Made by a program: the position numbers and the translations under genes
The notes under the pieces: generated by a model
Told to the model about the DNA's origin: nothing
The model's database searches: none
Seen by the model: only the letters and a program-made list of their open reading frames with translations
DNA from: Physocladia obscura
Taxonomy: Eukaryota > Chytridiomycota > Chytridiomycetes > Chytridiales > Chytriomycetaceae
Assembly: GCA_027596945.1 (NCBI GenBank)
Contig: JADGJH010001026.1
Span: 1-12,433, forward strand
DNA: 12,433 bases
Direction of reading: 5' to 3'
Shown here: positions 9,901 through 12,433 of the stretch, one piece after another
Numbering within the stretch: the stretch's first letter is position 1
How the letters are laid out: each line of letters starts with the position of its first letter

Positions 9901-9959
9901 ATGCAATTCAAGATAGTCCCCGTGATCGATTTCAAACAAATTTTTTCTGTCCAACGTAG
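3904..9959 (+). CDS. CBM52-like / thaumatin / pseudo-GH18 / HNH-like fusion protein
   Basis: Fourteen-exon model: 3904-4567, 4611-4836, 4889-5067, 5134-5418, 5470-5532, 5588-5687, 5747-6056, 6108-6261, 6327-6835, 6885-7163, 7219-7822, 7884-8335, 8402-8812, 8865-9959. Every join keeps frame; all introns are 43-66 bp, GT...AG; total about 1,776 residues ending in TAG. Approximate domain order: Cys-rich CBM52-like modules (1-125), thaumatin-like (143-450), GH18 chitinase-like (475-830), unassigned (831-1275), Ala/Gly-rich hydrophobic segment (1276-1325), and a C-terminal region with an HNH-like signature (1576-1641). GH18 with wall-binding modules at one end and a hydrophobic stretch plus extra domain at the other recalls the killer-toxin alpha/beta type chitinases (subgroup C). 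The active-site Asp and Glu are missing, so hydrolysis is unlikely. The start is uncertain: no signal peptide follows Met 3904 although the Cys content implies secretion. The last acceptor (AAAG at 8864) has no pyrimidine tract but is the one found that keeps frame. Confidence 0.8.
3931..4240 (+). other. CBM52-like Cys modules at the N-terminus of the large protein
   Basis: Three consecutive motifs follow the pattern C-G..CxDxxxxxC-NG: CGSACFDASVSVCSNGQLCP, then ACFDPTKFNCVN, then CGDACIDPTENLYHC. A Ser/Thr-rich linker separates the second and third. These are the same module type as the tandem repeats of the divergent neighbour, where CYDPTQLTC is the core. Carbohydrate (wall glucan or chitin) binding is inferred from the family. 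Confidence 0.6.
4324..5418 (+). other. thaumatin-like domain
   Basis: Spread over four exons. The start TFKLVNNCKFEVWPAL matches the thaumatin opening (F.I.N.C...VWPA). Further landmarks in order are SGRIWPRTDC, CLTGDCG, LLEFSLD, YYDISAVDGFSIGIGVS, a Cys-rich middle with CP.EL, and the family's closing YSWQFDDESSLFQC then FCP. The acidic-cleft Arg, Glu and Asp positions appear to be kept. At about 308 residues it is larger than the usual 200-230, with added sequence in the middle (QSNRTVLCFGINAAVNDDIQ region). Such domains bind or hydrolyse beta-1,3-glucan or act as antifungal proteins; activity is not claimed here. Confidence 0.85.
5588..6835 (+). other. GH18 chitinase-like domain with degenerate active site
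   Basis: Spread over four exons. Landmarks: SVAYYNAW, THLHFAFGTVDENF, the SxGG-equivalent SISSW (548-552), the catalytic-motif position DGLDIVVG (597-604), VDYITFMGYDLHGNWDW, ILLGIGNFGRSFKLKDATC, GGFLMYYEI, and AGTATWTVN. The fold landmarks are well kept. The catalytic DGxDxDxE has Val in place of the third Asp and Gly in place of the Glu proton donor, and SxGG has lost both Gly. MxYD is retained. This is best read as a non-hydrolytic chitin-binding (chi-lectin type) domain. The changed codons lie mid-exon, away from any splice site. Confidence 0.85.
6885..8335 (+). other. unassigned region of the large protein
   Basis: Three exons encode about 445 residues that match no family I recognise. 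A Cys cluster (LCQALLSFCSDCYTC, then C) lies at 7255-7330, which is near the start of the second of these exons. The rest is rich in Ser, Asn and Thr with further paired Cys (DCGIHSC; CTEAG...TVTCP). It occupies the position between the chitinase and the hydrophobic part in killer-toxin-type chitinases, where the known proteins are also poorly defined. Coding status is supported by conserved phase across four introns. Confidence 0.6.
8352..8375. repeat. (AT)12 microsatellite inside an intron
   Basis: A run of about twelve AT units fills much of the 66-bp intron 8336-8401 of the large gene. Length change here would alter intron size without touching coding sequence. Confidence 0.85.
8402..8570 (+). 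other. Ala/Gly/Val-rich hydrophobic segment
   Basis: About 50 residues starting at the exon boundary carry ILEFAVGFVVPELAVEGIAV, ALTSIGEIASAVAEGVSAVG and TVARGVQDFL. Small and aliphatic residues dominate with only scattered Glu, like an amphipathic or membrane-inserting hairpin rather than a classic transmembrane anchor. It is followed by a Lys/Asp-containing helical-looking stretch. Killer-toxin-like chitinases carry a comparable hydrophobic part after GH18; the role in membrane passage is inferred. Confidence 0.5.
9339..9560 (+). other. HNH-like C-terminal signature
   Basis: Residues about 1575-1641 read CDHKVELQ, then after some 45 residues LNSANNLVWV, then TINQAKGRM. The D-H-x-x-E-L-Q...N-N-L...N-x-x-K-G pattern is that of HNH/endonuclease-VII type metal-finger nucleases, without the zinc-binding Cys pairs. 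The putative Asp-His is at 9354-9359. Nuclease activity is inferred from motif spacing only; a non-catalytic or unrelated fold is possible. Confidence 0.45.
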
Positions 9960-9965
9960 AAAATC

Positions 9966-9971
9966 AATAAA
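9966..9971 (+). terminator. polyadenylation signal AATAAA, proximal
   Basis: AATAAA begins seven bases after the TAG stop of the large gene. Cleavage here would leave a very short 3' UTR. The second hexamer at 10016 is the more usual distance. Confidence 0.4.
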
Positions 9972-10015
9972 TGGAGTTTATAGCCTTTTCTACTTCTCTT
10001 TCTTCTATTCTAAGT

Positions 10016-10021
10016 AATAAA
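10016..10021 (+). terminator. polyadenylation signal AATAAA, distal
   Basis: AATAAA 57 bases after the stop codon of the large gene, followed by an AT-rich stretch (GTAATAATTTATG). This is a good candidate for the main poly(A) site. Confidence 0.5.
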
Positions 10022-10375
10022 TGTAATAATTTATGATTCAATAATCGTTCATATACGTCCGTCCACCCACATGCATTTGCGCAAATTCCCCACTTTTCAT
10101 TAACCGTTGAGTCAATGGAGCAAACCATCTAGAAGCAGCTCATCTAAGACGGCTAACCTTTAGTATTTTAAATAAACGGGTTTGCATTGTTTCTATTTTT
10201 ATTGTTTTCACTCCGACACAGACCGATTCTTTCATTTCTTGACTGAAGACAAAGCAAAATACAAACACAGCAACAACAAACTCTGATTTGACTCTCGTTA
10301 ATCTGACTGTCGTTGCCTTGATCGTCACCTTTGCAGTAACGACCGTGACCGTGCGAAACAAATGAAAAAACTTGA
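10022..10375. other. intergenic, nothing recognised
   Basis: An open minus-strand frame of 73 codons at 10140-10361 has no recognisable motif and lies directly beyond the decayed DGAT2 homology. It probably reflects chance or degraded sequence. No RNA gene or repeat was found. Confidence 0.5.
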
Positions 10376-10808
10376 TAGAAAAATCACTGGAACGAGGTCG
10401 GCGTAGTTCGTCAGGGCCAACTTGATAAAACCGCGCCGCTTATCCAGCACAAGGTCCATTGTGTGCGACTCTATGCTGGAACCCCTCGGCCACACCAACA
10501 ACAAGGGTGCGAATGTTTCCCGCCGGCTCGCCGCGCGTTAGTGTCGGTGAGCACATGTTCCAACGCGTCTTTATCAACGCTAACGGCTCCTTGTCACAGA
10601 AGGAATTTGCACCACAGCGGAACGCGTAAGTTGCCTCCACGCCGAACGGCTATTGTCCATACACCAGCTGCATCAGCAAAATATAGGTGGGATACGCAAT
10701 CACCAGTGCAACAATCAGCTTGGGAACAACTACAACCGCAAACAGGCTTGTGAATATCCACTCCAGCATTGTATACTCTCGTTTCTTGTTGGATGCCTTA
10801 AACTCCAT
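10376..10808 (-). pseudogene. decayed DGAT2-type diacylglycerol acyltransferase
   Basis: Minus-strand homology falls in four blocks in changing frames. 10808-10650 has a Met and 52 codons with a hydrophobic hairpin (LEWIFTSLFAVVVV) ending in TAG. 10632-10520 has NLRVPLWCKFLL then an in-frame TGA, then GAVSVDKDALEHVLTD. 10523-10450 has IRTLVVGVAEGFQ. 10453-10376 has LVLDKRRGFIKLALTNYADL then VPVIF. The order and motifs match the DGAT2/MOGAT family (FRVP..., VVVGGAxE, LxxRKGFxKLAL, ADLVPV). The HPHG catalytic region, expected between the first two blocks, is absent: only about 20 bp separate them. Several frame changes and stops with no plausible introns mark it as dead. The family makes triacylglycerol at the ER; no function is expected from this copy. 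Confidence 0.75.
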
Positions 10809-11103
10809 GTGCAATGGTGATTCTCTGTTCCAAGCTGGGCCCTTTGAGTAAAATATTTTCAGACTTTAATTTGGATAAATTGCAGTCCTTAACAATGATT
10901 GTTTTATTCTCGTTTTGATCAATCCAGAAAAGACTCAGCCCATTCAGTGCAATCTTCGCAAGTATCTTGCGAAATGCATCACAAGGCACAGGCTTTTGTT
11001 GCACACTTGTGTCGAAAACCAATGCCAGGATGCCCGTGGTAAGGCAGATATGATGTGTTCCCATTCCCTTGCCACATTCCTTGTGCTTTGTGATCAAGCC
11101 CAT
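10798..11103 (-). CDS. unrecognised minus-strand ORF, 101 codons
   Basis: A continuous frame with an ATG near 11103 encodes a mixed-composition peptide with no motif I can name. Its end overlaps the start of the DGAT2 homology by about 10 bp in another frame, so it may be a degraded upstream part of the same locus or unrelated. The overlapping plus-strand frame 10915-11160 is equally featureless. Coding status is doubtful. Confidence 0.2.
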   Translation of the reverse strand: MGLITKHKECGKGMGTHHICLTTGILALVFDTSVQQKPVPCDAFRKILAKIALNGLSLFWIDQNENKTIIVKDCNLSKLKSENILLKGPSLEQRITIAHGV

Positions 11104-11160
11104 CAGTCAAGCCAAATTTTCATTAGACTTAACAGAGGCCACGAGCAAAGGTGCAAATAG

Positions 11161-11490
11161 CAAAAAAAAAAGTGGGATTTCCTGCTCTATGATAAATTAT
11201 TTGGATTGAAAACATTTAAATTAAATAAACAAATCATTTGCTTAATCAAAAAAACTATTTCACATCTTCAGATCAATTCTGAATAAAACCTTGTACAATG
11301 CATCAGCCTGGCAGAAAGAAGTCACAAGGAATCATCAGCTCTGAATTTTGTGTCAAAAAATAAAAATAAAAGTTGAAATTTGAAAAATAGTTTTATTCAG
11401 CACAGAATAACGAGAATATATTGCAGACCAAAAGATCAAGGAATAAAACGAAAAACCCAAAGAGAAGTTATTTTATTGTCAAAAACACAG
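11161..11490. other. AT-rich intergenic stretch
   Basis: No coding frame, RNA gene or repeat is recognisable. Short poly-A runs (11161-11171) and scattered AAATAAA hexamers occur but belong to no identified gene. Confidence 0.5.
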
Positions 11491-11820
11491 CAAAGATGAA
11501 CTTCCACAAATGGAACGTGAAGTGAGCTCCTACGAAAGGAGGGTGAAGCACGCTCCAACAAATTAAGAGTGAAGTGAGTTCCCACGAAGAGAGAGTGAAG
11601 TGAACGCCGACAAGCGCAGTGAGTAAACTTCCATCACGGAAGTTCCCCACAAAGGGAGGGTGAATTCAACTTCCAGGAATGGAGGGTGAAGTGAGCTCTG
11701 ACGAAAGGAGGGTCAAGCAAACTTCCATCACGGAACGGTGAATTGAGCTTCCACGAAGGGAGGGTGAATGGAACTCCTACAAAAATAGGGTGAACGGCGA
11801 TCCCACGAAAGGAGGGTGAC
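11491..11820. repeat. 26-bp-period minisatellite (about 12 units)
   Basis: The unit on the plus strand is close to GTGAAGTGAGCTCCCACGAA followed by AGGAGG. Unit starts at 11517, 11543, 11569, 11595, then 11660, 11686, 11712, 11738, 11764, 11790 and 11816 are exactly 26 bp apart except for one disturbed interval (11595-11660, 65 bp). That interval also holds two short sub-repeats (AACTTCCATCACGGAA) seen again at 11720. Units have diverged by several substitutions each. The 26-bp period is not a multiple of three, which argues against coding. Confidence 0.9.
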
Positions 11821-12433
11821 TTACTGTAAAGGTTTGGTCTCCGCCAATCAGACCGTCTACGATCATAAGTTTATTTTTGTCTTTCGTCATACACACATTT
11901 TTTGGAAATAGGAATATTTTTGAAAAGAAAACAGAATTAACAGGTTTCCAGTTTGGAAACATTTTATATCAATGATACTAGTGATATCACTTGAAGTTTT
12001 TTGTTTCTTTTCCGGAAATGTTGATTTGGTAGTCGAAAACTGGATGTATTGCAATTCAAATTACGAATAGAAAATGTGAGTCTCCTTTATAGCGAACCTC
12101 CTGTTGGTCTGCAAGTTAGGATGTAGCTGTGGGAACGAACCGACGTCAAACGGGATGGAAAAGGGCGGCCACATGCAGCAGATTTTTCACATCATGTTGC
12201 GGTAAAGCTATTTATAAATATATGAAAAACGAGATTATATTTTGCATCTAATTTATTTGGAAAGATTAAAAAACCAAAACTAAACTTCAAAACTACTCTC
12301 AAAATAAAACAACTGCACTGTCAAAATCAAAACTAATATCAAACACAACTCTTTAAATCTCAAGTGGTAAATTTTCTCTATTTTTTTTTTTTGTTTTGAT
12401 TGGAAAAAAAACAATTGATCAAATAATTCGAAA
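11821..12433. other. intergenic, nothing recognised
   Basis: AT-rich sequence with short inverted repeats such as GTTTCCAGTTTGGAAAC at 11943-11959 and a GC-richer patch near 12090-12180. No coding frame longer than about 60 codons carries a recognisable motif, and no tRNA could be folded. Confidence 0.5.

Noticed and set aside
11468..11650. Minus-strand ORF across the minisatellite
   Set aside because: It is a by-product of the 26-bp repeat, whose period is not a multiple of three, and has no recognisable protein pattern.
11943..11959. Inverted repeat GTTTCCAGTTTGGAAAC as a transposon end
   Set aside because: A single short palindrome; no partner terminal repeat or target-site duplication was found in the window.
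12090..12180. tRNA-like GGTTCGTTCCC on the minus strand
   Set aside because: The T-loop-like core has no matching 5-bp stem and no acceptor or anticodon arm could be built around it.

Overview
The window is nuclear DNA from a eukaryote. It is AT-rich and carries two multi-exon genes whose introns are nearly all 43-66 bp with GT...AG ends. The domain content (CBM52-like cysteine modules, thaumatin fold, a killer-toxin-type GH18 chitinase domain) is what is usually seen in fungi. The introns show no strong fungal-type branch-point consensus, so a small animal carrying fungal-derived genes, or an early-diverging fungus, cannot be excluded from sequence alone.

Layout. Positions 1-393 are the 3' flank of a minus-strand gene. 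Positions 394-3117 (minus) hold a predicted secreted lectin-like protein of about 828 residues: an N-terminal ricin/beta-trefoil-like part, a cysteine-rich middle, and five tandem CBM52-like double modules encoded by 216-225 bp repeats. About 0.8 kb of intergenic DNA follows, with two palindromes and a TATA box. Positions 3904-9959 (plus) hold a large 14-exon gene of about 1,776 residues, transcribed divergently from the first. Its order is CBM52-like Cys modules, thaumatin-like domain, GH18 chitinase-like domain, a long unassigned region, an Ala/Gly-rich hydrophobic segment, and a C-terminal region with an HNH-like D-H...N...N-x-x-K-G signature. The GH18 domain has lost the catalytic Asp and Glu (DGLDIVVG in place of DGxDxDxE), so it is probably a chitin-binding pseudo-enzyme.

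Positions 9960-12433 are gene-poor. They contain polyadenylation signals for the large gene, a decayed minus-strand DGAT2-type acyltransferase pseudogene (about 10376-10808), an unrecognised minus ORF next to it, and a 26-bp-period minisatellite (about 11491-11820). Nothing else recognisable is present.

Working idea (inference): the divergent pair shares wall-polysaccharide-binding modules and a promoter region. The large protein has the order expected of a secreted delivery polyprotein of the zymocin/killer-toxin-chitinase type: wall binding, then a chitin-binding pseudo-GH18, a membrane-active hydrophobic stretch, and a nuclease-like tail. The smaller protein could be a co-expressed wall lectin. 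No signal peptide could be assigned with confidence to either gene, so the 5' ends are the weakest part of the models.
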